Shown here in pieces: positions 51,741 to 59,689 of a stretch of 64,000 nucleotides of DNA (position 1 is the first letter of the stretch; each line of letters starts with the position of its first letter). The position numbers were made by a program, and so were the translations under genes. This stretch comes from Planctomycetota bacterium (GTDB taxonomy: Bacteria > Planctomycetota > UBA8742 > UBA2392): positions 186,001 to 250,000 of the forward strand of contig JAOSKM010000002.1 of NCBI GenBank assembly GCA_027493625.1, written 5' to 3'. A model generated the notes under the pieces. It had not been told where the DNA came from, made no database searches, and was given only the letters and a program-made list of their open reading frames with translations.

Positions 51741-53385
51741 CAGAATGATCCTCCGCTGTGGCAGGCCGAATGGCATGCCGAGTGACAGGCTGAATGGCAG
51801 GCGCTGTGACAGGCCGAGTGACAGGCGCTGTGGCACGCGCTGTGACAGGCCGAGTGGCAGACGTCGATGGCGCCGGGGTCGGTCAGGAAGTCCTGGTAGG
51901 TGATGTGGTCCACCTTCACGTCAATGGCGCGCTCGAAGCGGTCCGGCAGCAGGGTGCGGTCGTAGTCGCGGTAGTGGTGGTTCCAGTAATACCAGTGGTG
52001 CCAGCCGAAGTGGCGCAGGTTGTAGGGCTTGGCTTCGTCCTCTTCAGGCCTCTCGTGCCCTTTCTTCACCTGCTGCTGCCATACCTCGTTGATCTGCGCC
52101 TGCCAGTACTTCTTGGTCGCCTCGATGTCGCAGTCCCAGGCCTTCTTCTGGACGTTCTTCACCACCAGGTCCAGCAGGTGCTCGAGCTCGGCTTCTGAGA
52201 ACTTCCCGTCGTCGCGGGCCGCCTTGACCATTTCGTACTCATACTCCTCAAGGCCGGCGACTTCTTCCTTGCTGCGCTGCAGCACCTTCACCTTGAGGGG
52301 GTCGGCCTTCAGCACTTCCAGGAAGCCGGCCGCGGCCAGGCGCTGCAGCATCACACTCAGGATGCGCTTGTAGGGCAGCTCGAGGAAAACGCGACTTCGA
52401 CGGGGGTGAGCGTCTCGCACACCTTGCCGGGCTTCCGGAAAGTGGAGAGCTTGATCTTGGGCGGCACCCACTCCACCGCTTCCCAGGCTACGTCATCCAG
52501 CGAGTCACGCGCTTTGCGGGTTTCACGGTGCTTGTAATAGGTGATGCCCGCAAACAGCAGCAACAGCACGACCACGATCCCGATCAGCAGCAGCCGTGCG
52601 GAGCCATCTTCAAGGTAGTTGGGGCCGTAATCATAGGGGCTGCTGCCTGGGCCGCCTCCCACGGGCGGACGGCTGGGGTCGTACGCGCCGAAGGTGGCTT
52701 CAAACACCGCGGCGTCAACGTACTGCTGAACCAGCATCTTGCCGAAGGCCGGCATGCGATCCTTGTGGAGCAGCACTTCGAAGCGGCCGTTCTGGTTGCG
52801 GTAGTCGATGCGGTATTGCTCGTTCATCCACTTCTCGGTGCGGAAGTGGACCGAATCCAGGAACGCCGGCGAGCGCGGGTCGCCGGAAACCTCGATCGGG
52901 TAGCGCACGTACACCGTGTAGTGCTCAAGGGCATGGTCCCATTCGCTGGGCGCCCAGTGGAACACCACCAGCTTGCGCCCATCCGGGTCGGTGGTCTGGG
53001 CCAGGTGTCCCGTACGGCCGAAATCCGTGGCGAACCTGAACTTGAAGATCGCCGAACCGCGGCTGATGCCGGCCCCGTTGGCGAACTGGATGGTCTTCTT
53101 GCCCGAGTTGAAACCGCGCTCGATGGGCATGGTGCGGCCGTTGTCGAGTGTCGCCAGGCCCCAGGCGTCGTCCCACACCGGGTCCAGGTCGTCGATCTGC
53201 GGGCCGGTGAAGTAAAAACCGTGGAACTCGCCGCTGTCGTGCTCGTACTTCACGGCGTACTCGACGCCGGCTTTGCCGTCTTTCTGCAGGTTGATCGTGA
53301 CCTCGCACCACACGGGGTGGCCTGAGCCCGCCCACAGGGCGCAGGGGGCCAACAGCAGGATCAGCAGCAGGATGCGCACGTGCAT
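51740..53385 (-). CDS. Membrane-anchored protein with C-terminal Cys-His-Ser-Ala repeats, frameshifted
   Basis: The protein starts at ATG 53385 with a signal peptide (RILLLILLLAPCALWA). An extracytoplasmic beta-rich domain (about 22-260) and one membrane helix (about 263-284) follow. The cytoplasmic part begins KHRETRKARD and reaches CETLTPVE, where the frame breaks at the A4 run 52386-52389. One added base leads into VFLELPYKRILSVMLQRLAAAGFLEV, giving 548 residues. The layout and the LTP.E...L...LAAAGFL pattern recall DUF2207 membrane proteins. Near the end come an aromatic/His-rich stretch (HFGWHHWYYWNHHYR), eight exact CHSA tetrapeptides, CHS and GGSF. It is the presumed substrate of the radical SAM enzyme. 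Confidence 0.82.
51749..51754 (-). promoter_or_regulatory. Ribosome binding site of the radical SAM gene inside the preceding coding sequence
   Basis: GGAGGA, an ideal Shine-Dalgarno sequence, lies eight bases before the ATG at 51740. The same six bases encode the Gly-Gly of the GGSF C-terminus of the repeat protein. With the TGATG stop/start overlap, synthesis of the enzyme should depend on translation of the substrate's tail. Confidence 0.7.
51755..51859 (-). repeat. 12-bp tandem repeat encoding (CHSA)8-CHS
   Basis: The 105 bases are 8.75 units of 12 bp, all in frame and each encoding Cys-His-Ser-Ala. Synonymous codons are mixed between units: TGC/TGT, CAC/CAT, TCG/AGC/TCA and GCC/GCG/GCA. 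The peptide repeat is perfect although the DNA repeat is not, which indicates selection on the amino acid sequence rather than a recent slippage expansion. Confidence 0.9.
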
Positions 53386-53514
53386 TGAGTCGCCATCCTA
53401 GACACGGGCGCGGTTAAAGTGGATAGCTAACGGCGGGATGCATATGCAATGATGTCGCGTTCAAACTCGCGTGCGGTGCACTTGCATCTTAAAGGCGGAC
53501 GGACCGGGGGCTGG

Positions 53515-55125
53515 ATGCGTTACGGCTTCGTGATCGACAACCGCGTGTGCATCGGCTGCCACGCCTGCACGGTGGCCTGCAAGGCCGAGCACTTGGTGCC
53601 CATCGGCGTCAACCGCACCTGGGTGAAGTACATCGAGCGCGGCGAATACCCCAACGTGGCCCGCAATTTCCAGGTCACGCGCTGCAACCACTGCGTGGAC
53701 GCGCCCTGCGTGACGATCTGCCCCACCAGCGCGCTGTTTTCGCGCGAGGACGGCATCGTCGATTTCGACAACCGGCGCTGCATCGGCTGCAAGTCATGCA
53801 CCCAGGCCTGCCCCTACGACGCGCTGTACATCGACCCCAACACCCACACGGCCGCCAAGTGCAACTTCTGCGCCCACCGCATCGACCAGGGCCTGAACCC
53901 GAGCTGCGTAAACATCTGCCCGGAGCAGGCGATCCACTTCGGCGACCTGGACGACCCCAAAAGCGACGTCGCCCAGCTGGTCAGCCGCGAACACGTCGGT
54001 CAGCGCAAGCCCGAAAAGGGCACCATGCCCAGCCTGTTCTACATCGACGGCGACAGCGCGGCCTTGAACCCGGCCGCTACCCAGATGCCCGAGTCCACCA
54101 TGTGGTCCGACCAGAACCGCGGCGTGGGCCACAACGTGGGCAAGAGCGGCGAGGCCACCGACTTGCTCGGCATTGTGCGCCGAGCCCAGGCCACCCGCGC
54201 CGAGCGCAGCGACGCGCCTGAGCCCGTGCTCGACGGCCTGCTGGTCGAGCTCGAGAAAGCCACCGGCGCCAGCAAGGTGCGCCGGGCCTACGACCAGCCC
54301 GACAAGGGCATCCAGTGGGGCTGGGAAGTGCCGGCCTATGTGGTGACGAAGGCGTTGTCGGCCGGGCTGGCGCTGGTCAGTGCGCTGGCGTTCATTTTGC
54401 CGAGCCTGGGCGTGCAGTCGATGGCGTTCAACACCGGCGGCAACCTGTTCCAGGTGGTGCTGCCGATTCTGTCGATGGTGTTCCTGGTGATCACCGGCGG
54501 CCTGCTGGTGAAAGACCTCGACCAGCCCCTGCGCTTCGTGTACGTGCTGCTGCGCCCCCACTGGACCAGCTGGCTGGTGCGCGGCGGCTATATCATCACC
54601 GTGACGGGCGGTTTGACGGCCCTGTGGACGGCCAACGGCCTGTTTCTGCACTCACCGCAGGTGTTCAAGCTGCTGGCGTGGCCGCTGGGGCTGATGGCGC
54701 TGGCGTGCGCGGGCTACACCGGCTTCCTGTTTGGCCAGTGCAAGGGTCGCGATTTCTGGCAGTCGCCAGCGTTGCCGCTGCACATGATGAATCACGCGCC
54801 CCTGGCCGGCTTCGCCGTGCTGGCGCTGATCGGGCGTGACGTGCGCTGGGCGCTGTTTGCCTTCACGCTGCTGAACCTGGCGGTGATCGCCTTCGAGATC
54901 TGGGGCAAGCACCCCAACGAAGACAGCGCCGCCACCGCCCACGACATGCAGCAGGGCCGCGCGGGGGCCATGTTCTGGTTCGGCGTGATCGGCATCGGCG
55001 GGGTGCTGCCGCTGCTGCTGTTGCTGGTGAAGGCGCCGTTCTCGGCAGCGTTGGCCGTGCTGGTGGGCCTGGCCATCACCGAGTACCTGTGGGTGATCAT
55101 GCCCCAGAAGCGACCTAACACGTAG
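53515..55125 (+). CDS. Four-cluster ferredoxin fused to NrfD/PsrC-type quinol-interacting membrane subunit
   Basis: ATG 53515 begins a 536-residue fusion. Residues 1-150 are a DmsB/NrfC-like electron-transfer subunit with four Cys clusters: CIGCHACTVACKAEH, CNHCVDAPCVTICP, CIGCKSCTQACPYDA and CNFCAHRIDQG...CVNICP. After a linker, residues about 260-530 carry eight or more membrane helices of the NrfD family. In most organisms these are separate B and C subunits of CISM oxidoreductases. The fused protein would pass electrons between the quinone pool and the molybdenum subunit encoded next. It is divergent from the CHSA cassette. Confidence 0.88.
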   Translation: MRYGFVIDNRVCIGCHACTVACKAEHLVPIGVNRTWVKYIERGEYPNVARNFQVTRCNHCVDAPCVTICPTSALFSREDGIVDFDNRRCIGCKSCTQACPYDALYIDPNTHTAAKCNFCAHRIDQGLNPSCVNICPEQAIHFGDLDDPKSDVAQLVSREHVGQRKPEKGTMPSLFYIDGDSAALNPAATQMPESTMWSDQNRGVGHNVGKSGEATDLLGIVRRAQATRAERSDAPEPVLDGLLVELEKATGASKVRRAYDQPDKGIQWGWEVPAYVVTKALSAGLALVSALAFILPSLGVQSMAFNTGGNLFQVVLPILSMVFLVITGGLLVKDLDQPLRFVYVLLRPHWTSWLVRGGYIITVTGGLTALWTANGLFLHSPQVFKLLAWPLGLMALACAGYTGFLFGQCKGRDFWQSPALPLHMMNHAPLAGFAVLALIGRDVRWALFAFTLLNLAVIAFEIWGKHPNEDSAATAHDMQQGRAGAMFWFGVIGIGGVLPLLLLLVKAPFSAALAVLVGLAITEYLWVIMPQKRPNT

Positions 55126-55126
55126 C

Positions 55127-55169
55127 GCAGGCGCCTCGCCTGCACCGGCCGTGGGCGCCTCGCCCACGG
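55127..55169 (+). repeat. Two CGCCTCGCC hairpins between operon genes
   Basis: GCAGGCG-CCT-CGCCTGC (55127-55143) and CCGTGGGCG-CCT-CGCCCACGG (55149-55169) are perfect stems with the same loop, right after the stop codon at 55125 and before the ribosome binding site of the next gene. The shared GGCGCCTCGCC core marks them as one repeat family. They may set the relative expression of the two subunits. Confidence 0.7.
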
Positions 55170-55182
55170 CACTGGAGAAGAA

Positions 55183-58029
55183 ATGGGCAAAGCAAAGATC
55201 AGCCTGATTGAAAAAGTCGCCACGGCCCTGCGCATCATCCCGAACCTGGCCGGTGACGAGAAACCCGCGCGCATGGGCCCCGGCGTGCAGACCGGGCCGT
55301 TCCCTCTCAACAGTTTCCCGCCCGTCGAGAAGTGGGACGACTGGGAAGAGCTTGACCCGCAGGCCTGGCCGCTGCTCAAGAAGCGGCGCTACAGCATCGT
55401 GCCTACCACCTGCTTCAACTGCGAAAGCGCCTGCGGCCTGCTGGCCTACGTGGACAAGGACAGCCACACCGTACGCAAGTTCGAGGGCAACCCCATGCAC
55501 CCGGGCTCGCGCGGGCGCAACTGCGCCAAGGGCCCGGCCACCAAGAACCAGCTCGATGACCCGGACCGCATCCTGTACCCGCTCAAGCGCGCGGGCGCCC
55601 GCGGCGAGGGCAAGTGGGAACGCGTGAGCTGGGAACAGGCGCTCAAGGACATCGGCGGCAAAATCGCCGCCAGCTTCGACGCCAAGCGCCACAACCACGT
55701 GGTCTACCACGTCGGCCGCCCCGGCCACGAAGGCTACATGGACCGCGTGCTGCAGGGCTGGGGCATCGACGGCCACAACAGCCACACCACCATCTGCAGC
55801 GCCGGCGCGCGCCACGGCTATTCGCTTTGGATGAAGATGGACCGCCCCAGCCCCGACCACGCGGAGGCCCGCGTGATCCTGCTGGTCAGCGCGCACCTCG
55901 AAAGCGGCCATTACTTCAACCCGCACGCCCAGCGCATCATGGAAGGCGTGATGAACGGCGCGAAGCTGGTGGTGCTGGACCCGCGCCTCTCCAACACCGC
56001 CAGCATGGCGGACCTCTGGATACCCACCCAGCCGGGCAGCGAGGCCGCTGTGTTTCTCGCCATCGCGCGGCTGATGCTGCTGAACAAGACTTACGACGAA
56101 AGCCAGTTCAAGCACTGGACCAACTGGCGCGAGTTCCTGGCCGAGGAGCATGCAAGCAAGCCCCAGACCTGGGAGACCTTCGTTGAAGTGCTGCTCGATG
56201 AATGGAGCGAGTTCACCCCCGAGCGCGCGGCCGCCGAGGCGCGGGTACCCGTCGAGCAGATCAGGCAGCTGTACGAAACCGTGATCAAGGCCGACCGCCG
56301 CCTGGCCGCGCACACCTGGCGCTCGGCCAGCATCGGCAACCTGGGCGGCTGGCAGGTGGCGCGCACGCTGCAATTGCTGGTGGTAATGACGGGCAGCGTT
56401 GGCGGCCCGGGCGGGACCATGCCCAGCGCCTGGAACAAGTTCAAGCCGGACTTTTTCGATAAGCCGCCGGCCGTGAAGTTCTGGAACACCTTGCAGTTCC
56501 CCGATGAATGGGGCGTGGCGCAGTACGAGATGTCGCAGTGCCTGCCGCACCTGATGAAGGAGCGCGACGAGAAGCTGGACGTGTACTTCACCCGCGTGTT
56601 CAACCCGGTGTGGACCTACCCGGACGGCTTCAGCTGGATCGAGATGTTGCGCGACGAGAAGCGCGTGGGCTGCCACGTGGCGCTGACTCCGACCTGGAAC
56701 GAGACCGCCTACTTCGCCGACTACGTGCTGCCCATGGGCCACGCCAGCGAGCGCCATGACATCAACAGCTACGAGGTGGACTCCGGCATGTGGATTGCCT
56801 TCCGCCAGCCGGTGCTGCGCGAAGTGGCCCGCCGCGCGGGCAAGACGGTCAAGCGCACCTATGAGGTCAACCCGGGCGAGGTCTGGGAAGAAGACGAGTT
56901 CTGGATCGATCTAAGTTGGAACATCGACCCGGACGGTTCGCGCGGCATCAGAAAGCACTTCGAAAGCCCGGCCGATCCCACAAAACCGGTCAGCGTGGAC
57001 GAGTACTACAGCCACATTTTCGACCGCGTGCCCGGCCTAACGGAGGCCGCGAAGAAGATGGGCCTCAGCCCGCTCGACTACATGAAGAAGATCGGCGCCT
57101 TCCGCGTGCACGAGCGCGTCTACAACCAGCACCTGAAGCCGCTGAAGGACGACGGCGAGCCCAACGAGTTCGGCACCGTCACGAAGGACGGCAAGGCGGT
57201 CGGTGTCGAGCTCGACGGCCAGCGCTACGTCGGCTGGCCCACGCCCAGCCGCAAGCTGGAAATCTGGTCCAAGTCGATGAAGGACTACGGCTGGCCCGAG
57301 CACACCCTGCCCGGCTGGATCAAGAGCCACGTGCACCCCGATCACGCCTATAGCAAGCCCAACGGCATGGTACTGGTGCCCACCTTCCGGCTGCCCACGC
57401 TGATCCACACCCGCACCGGCGCGGCCAAGTGGTTGAACGAAATCAGCAACAACAACCCGCTCTGGATGCACCCCAGCGACATGAAAGCCCGCGGCCTCCG
57501 CAACGGCGACCTGGTGCGCGTCAGCACCGACATCGGCTGGTTCGTGGACAAGGTCTGGGCCACCGAGGCGATCAAGCCCGGAGTGGCGGCCTGCAGCCAC
57601 CACCTGGGGCGCTGGCGTCGCAAGCAGGACCCCAACGGCAACCGCATGTCGGCCAACACCGTCAGCATCGAGGACACCGACGGCAAGTTCAGCATGAAGC
57701 GCACCCGCGGCGTGCACCCGTTCGAAAGCGACGACCCGGACACCCGGCGCATCTTCTGGTCCGAGGGCGGCGTGCACCAGAACGCCGCGGCGCCCGCGCA
57801 CCCGGACCCGATCTCCGGCGCCAACTGCTGGCTGCAGAACGTGGTGGTGGACAAGGCTCACAACGGCGACCAGTACGGCGACGTGTTCGCGGACCTCAAG
57901 AAGGCCCACGCCGTCTACCAGGAATGGAAGTCATGGTGCCGGCCGGCGAAGCCCGGCGGCCTGCGGCGCATCCCGTGGCTCAACCGTCCCTTGAGCCCGG
58001 CGCCGGAGATGTGGAAGCTGGAGTCGTAG
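55183..58029 (+). CDS. Molybdopterin oxidoreductase catalytic subunit (CISM family)
   Basis: The 948-residue protein starts at ATG 55183 after GGAGAAG. It has the [4Fe-4S] motif CFNCESACGLLAY with the fourth Cys in GRNCAKGP. Large molybdopterin-binding segments follow, including SAGARHGYSLWM, LLVSAHLESGHYFNPHAQRIMEG, LVVLDPRLSNTASMADLWIPTQPGSEAAVFLAIARLML and the C-terminal dinucleotide-binding domain WMHPSDMKARGLRNGDLVRVST. A Cys in ICSAGARHG is a candidate Mo ligand. No twin-arginine signal is visible, unusual for this family, so it may act on the cytoplasmic face. The substrate is not assigned; polysulfide, thiosulfate or a similar compound is possible. Confidence 0.88.
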   Translation: MGKAKISLIEKVATALRIIPNLAGDEKPARMGPGVQTGPFPLNSFPPVEKWDDWEELDPQAWPLLKKRRYSIVPTTCFNCESACGLLAYVDKDSHTVRKFEGNPMHPGSRGRNCAKGPATKNQLDDPDRILYPLKRAGARGEGKWERVSWEQALKDIGGKIAASFDAKRHNHVVYHVGRPGHEGYMDRVLQGWGIDGHNSHTTICSAGARHGYSLWMKMDRPSPDHAEARVILLVSAHLESGHYFNPHAQRIMEGVMNGAKLVVLDPRLSNTASMADLWIPTQPGSEAAVFLAIARLMLLNKTYDESQFKHWTNWREFLAEEHASKPQTWETFVEVLLDEWSEFTPERAAAEARVPVEQIRQLYETVIKADRRLAAHTWRSASIGNLGGWQVARTLQLLVVMTGSVGGPGGTMPSAWNKFKPDFFDKPPAVKFWNTLQFPDEWGVAQYEMSQCLPHLMKERDEKLDVYFTRVFNPVWTYPDGFSWIEMLRDEKRVGCHVALTPTWNETAYFADYVLPMGHASERHDINSYEVDSGMWIAFRQPVLREVARRAGKTVKRTYEVNPGEVWEEDEFWIDLSWNIDPDGSRGIRKHFESPADPTKPVSVDEYYSHIFDRVPGLTEAAKKMGLSPLDYMKKIGAFRVHERVYNQHLKPLKDDGEPNEFGTVTKDGKAVGVELDGQRYVGWPTPSRKLEIWSKSMKDYGWPEHTLPGWIKSHVHPDHAYSKPNGMVLVPTFRLPTLIHTRTGAAKWLNEISNNNPLWMHPSDMKARGLRNGDLVRVSTDIGWFVDKVWATEAIKPGVAACSHHLGRWRRKQDPNGNRMSANTVSIEDTDGKFSMKRTRGVHPFESDDPDTRRIFWSEGGVHQNAAAPAHPDPISGANCWLQNVVVDKAHNGDQYGDVFADLKKAHAVYQEWKSWCRPAKPGGLRRIPWLNRPLSPAPEMWKLES

Positions 58030-58873
58030 AAATCAGCTGGTCTTCAGGCATCTTGGGCCGCACTTTCTCGAGCGCGGATTTAATCGCCATCACCACCAGC
58101 AGCACGGCGAACACCATGGTCAGGAAGTCCGCGCGGATCCAGTAAGCCGCGATCACACCCGCGGTCGCGGTGACGGCCGACAACGGCAGCAGCACCGGCA
58201 CTTCCTTCCAGGCCACGTTCTTGATGCGCGCGTGCAGGAACAGCGCCCAGGCGCTGATCGGCACGATGGCGATCAGGCTGGTGGCGCGGGCGACGGCGAA
58301 GTTGTCGGACAGGTCGGAGTAGCCGATCATCAGGGCAGGCACGATCACCATGCCGCCGCCGATGCCGAAGAGCGTTGACGTAAGCCCCGCCAGGAAGCCG
58401 GCCGCCAGGGCAAAGCCGATGGTGGTGGGCTCGGACAACACCGGCGAGTCCCCAACCAGATGCGTGGCTTGCGGGATCAGACCGGCCATGCGCACTGCCA
58501 CCAGCAGCAGGAACACCGAGAACACGTAGCGGAACAACTGGCGCGGGATGATGCGCAGCAGCCAGTTGCCCACGGGCGCGCCGGCAAAGGCGCCGACCAC
58601 CAGCAGACCGGCCTCGCCCCACAGGATGTCGCCTGGAGCGGTGATCAGCTGAACGATCATGCCGATGATGACGATGGCGGTGATAAGCGCCAGGCTGGTG
58701 CCCACGCTGCGCTTCATGCGCAGTGGCGCCCAGGCTGCCAGGATCTGCACCTGGAAGGCGCCGCCGCCGATGCCCAGCAGGGTGCTGAGAAACGCGATCA
58801 CACCCGACGACGACACCAGAAGCACCGGCCGGCGCCGCGGCATCTTGGGTTCAGGTTTGTCGGGTGAGTTCAT
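57980..58873 (-). CDS. TauE/SafE-family anion exporter
   Basis: The 297-residue protein has eight membrane helices in two similar halves. The first begins SGVIAFLSTLLGIGGGAFQVQILAAW and the second AAGFLAGLTSTLFGIGGGMVIVPALMIGY; both have the GIGGG motif of the family. It overlaps the 3' end of the molybdoenzyme gene by 50 bases (convergent). The family exports sulfite and organosulfonates, so its place beside a molybdenum oxidoreductase hints at sulfur oxyanion metabolism. That link is inference. Confidence 0.9.
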   Translation of the reverse strand: MNSPDKPEPKMPRRRPVLLVSSSGVIAFLSTLLGIGGGAFQVQILAAWAPLRMKRSVGTSLALITAIVIIGMIVQLITAPGDILWGEAGLLVVGAFAGAPVGNWLLRIIPRQLFRYVFSVFLLLVAVRMAGLIPQATHLVGDSPVLSEPTTIGFALAAGFLAGLTSTLFGIGGGMVIVPALMIGYSDLSDNFAVARATSLIAIVPISAWALFLHARIKNVAWKEVPVLLPLSAVTATAGVIAAYWIRADFLTMVFAVLLVVMAIKSALEKVRPKMPEDQLISTTPASTSPAPGSRDG

Positions 58874-59008
58874 GAAGCGCCGCCCTGCGCAATGCCGCTA
58901 CTGATTTAGGGGGGCGGGCCCCCGTGTCAACGGCGCGGCGATGTCGCGTGCTCCGCTAGTATCCCGCTTGCGTACTCCGCCCGTTCGTGGAAACTGTGTG
59001 GAGAAAAG

Positions 59009-59689
59009 GTGGACATGCAGAATCAACGCATGGTGAAACTCGCCCATTCCATCGAAGGCCGCGCGGCCCCGCGGCTGCCGCTGAGCGTTGAAGCACTGGA
59101 CCAGCAGCTCGGCGGCGGGCTTCCCCTGGGGGCCGTCACCGAGATCATCTCCGAGCCCGGCCACGGCGGCTGGTGGCTGGCCATGCGCGCGCTGGCCGCA
59201 AGCAAAGGCCGCATCGGACTGCTGAACCACGACGACTCGTTCCACCCGCCCGGCGCGGCGTTGCTGGGCGTGGATTTGTCACGCCTGCTGGTAGTGCGCA
59301 CCAGTCACCGCAAAGACGCCCTGTGGGCGCTCGAGCGCCTGTGCGCCAGCGCCAGCCTGGGCGCCACTTTCGCCTGGCTGCCCGGCCTGCGCGACCTTGA
59401 GTTGCGCCGCCTGCAGCTCGCGGCCGAGCGTTCGCGCCAGTGCGTGCTGCTGCTGCGCCGCGAGGAAGAGGCCGGTCGCTCAAGCTGGGGCGCGCTGCGC
59501 CTGCAGGTTCGCGGCGTGCCCGGCGGCGGTGCCACGCGGGTGCTGGATGTGATCACCCTGCGCGCGCGGGGCGGCATGCCGCGCCCGGTAAGAATCGAGG
59601 TCGAGCATGGCACGGGTGCTGTGCGTGGCTCTGCCGTGGTTCCGCAGCGAGCGCTTGACGCGGAGCCTCGACACGCCGCAGGAGCCTGA
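59009..59689 (+). CDS. imuA: ImuA-type RecA-like mutagenesis protein
   Basis: GTG 59009 has GGAG six bases upstream; ATG 59015 is an alternative. The 226-residue protein has the ImuA pattern: LPLSVEALDQQLGGGLPLGAVTEI at the start, a degenerate ATP-binding loop, GRIGLLNHDDSFHPPGAALLGVDLSRLLVVR and ALWALERLCASASLGATFAWLPGL. ImuA supports the ImuB/DnaE2 mutasome in translesion synthesis. Its 3' end overlaps the start of the ImuB-DnaE2 gene by 83 bases, showing tight coupling. No LexA box was recognised upstream. Confidence 0.88.
   Translation: MDMQNQRMVKLAHSIEGRAAPRLPLSVEALDQQLGGGLPLGAVTEIISEPGHGGWWLAMRALAASKGRIGLLNHDDSFHPPGAALLGVDLSRLLVVRTSHRKDALWALERLCASASLGATFAWLPGLRDLELRRLQLAAERSRQCVLLLRREEEAGRSSWGALRLQVRGVPGGGATRVLDVITLRARGGMPRPVRIEVEHGTGAVRGSAVVPQRALDAEPRHAAGA

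Noticed and set aside
51741-51836. N-terminal extension of the radical SAM protein (32 extra residues)
   Set aside because: The extension is the CHSA coding repeat read in another frame, and the ribosome binding site points to ATG 51740.
51755-51859. CRISPR-like or satellite interpretation of the 12-bp repeat
   Set aside because: There are no spacers, the period is a multiple of three, and variation is confined to synonymous changes within a coding frame.
51755-51859. CHSACH read as haem-binding CX3CH motifs
   Set aside because: Topology places the tail in the cytoplasm after one membrane helix, where c-type haem is not attached, and the spacing is not the usual CX2CH.
50367-53385. Assignment to the His-Xaa-Ser (Hxs) system
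   Set aside because: Repeat period and residues differ, only one radical SAM enzyme is present, and no HxsD-like gene is seen.
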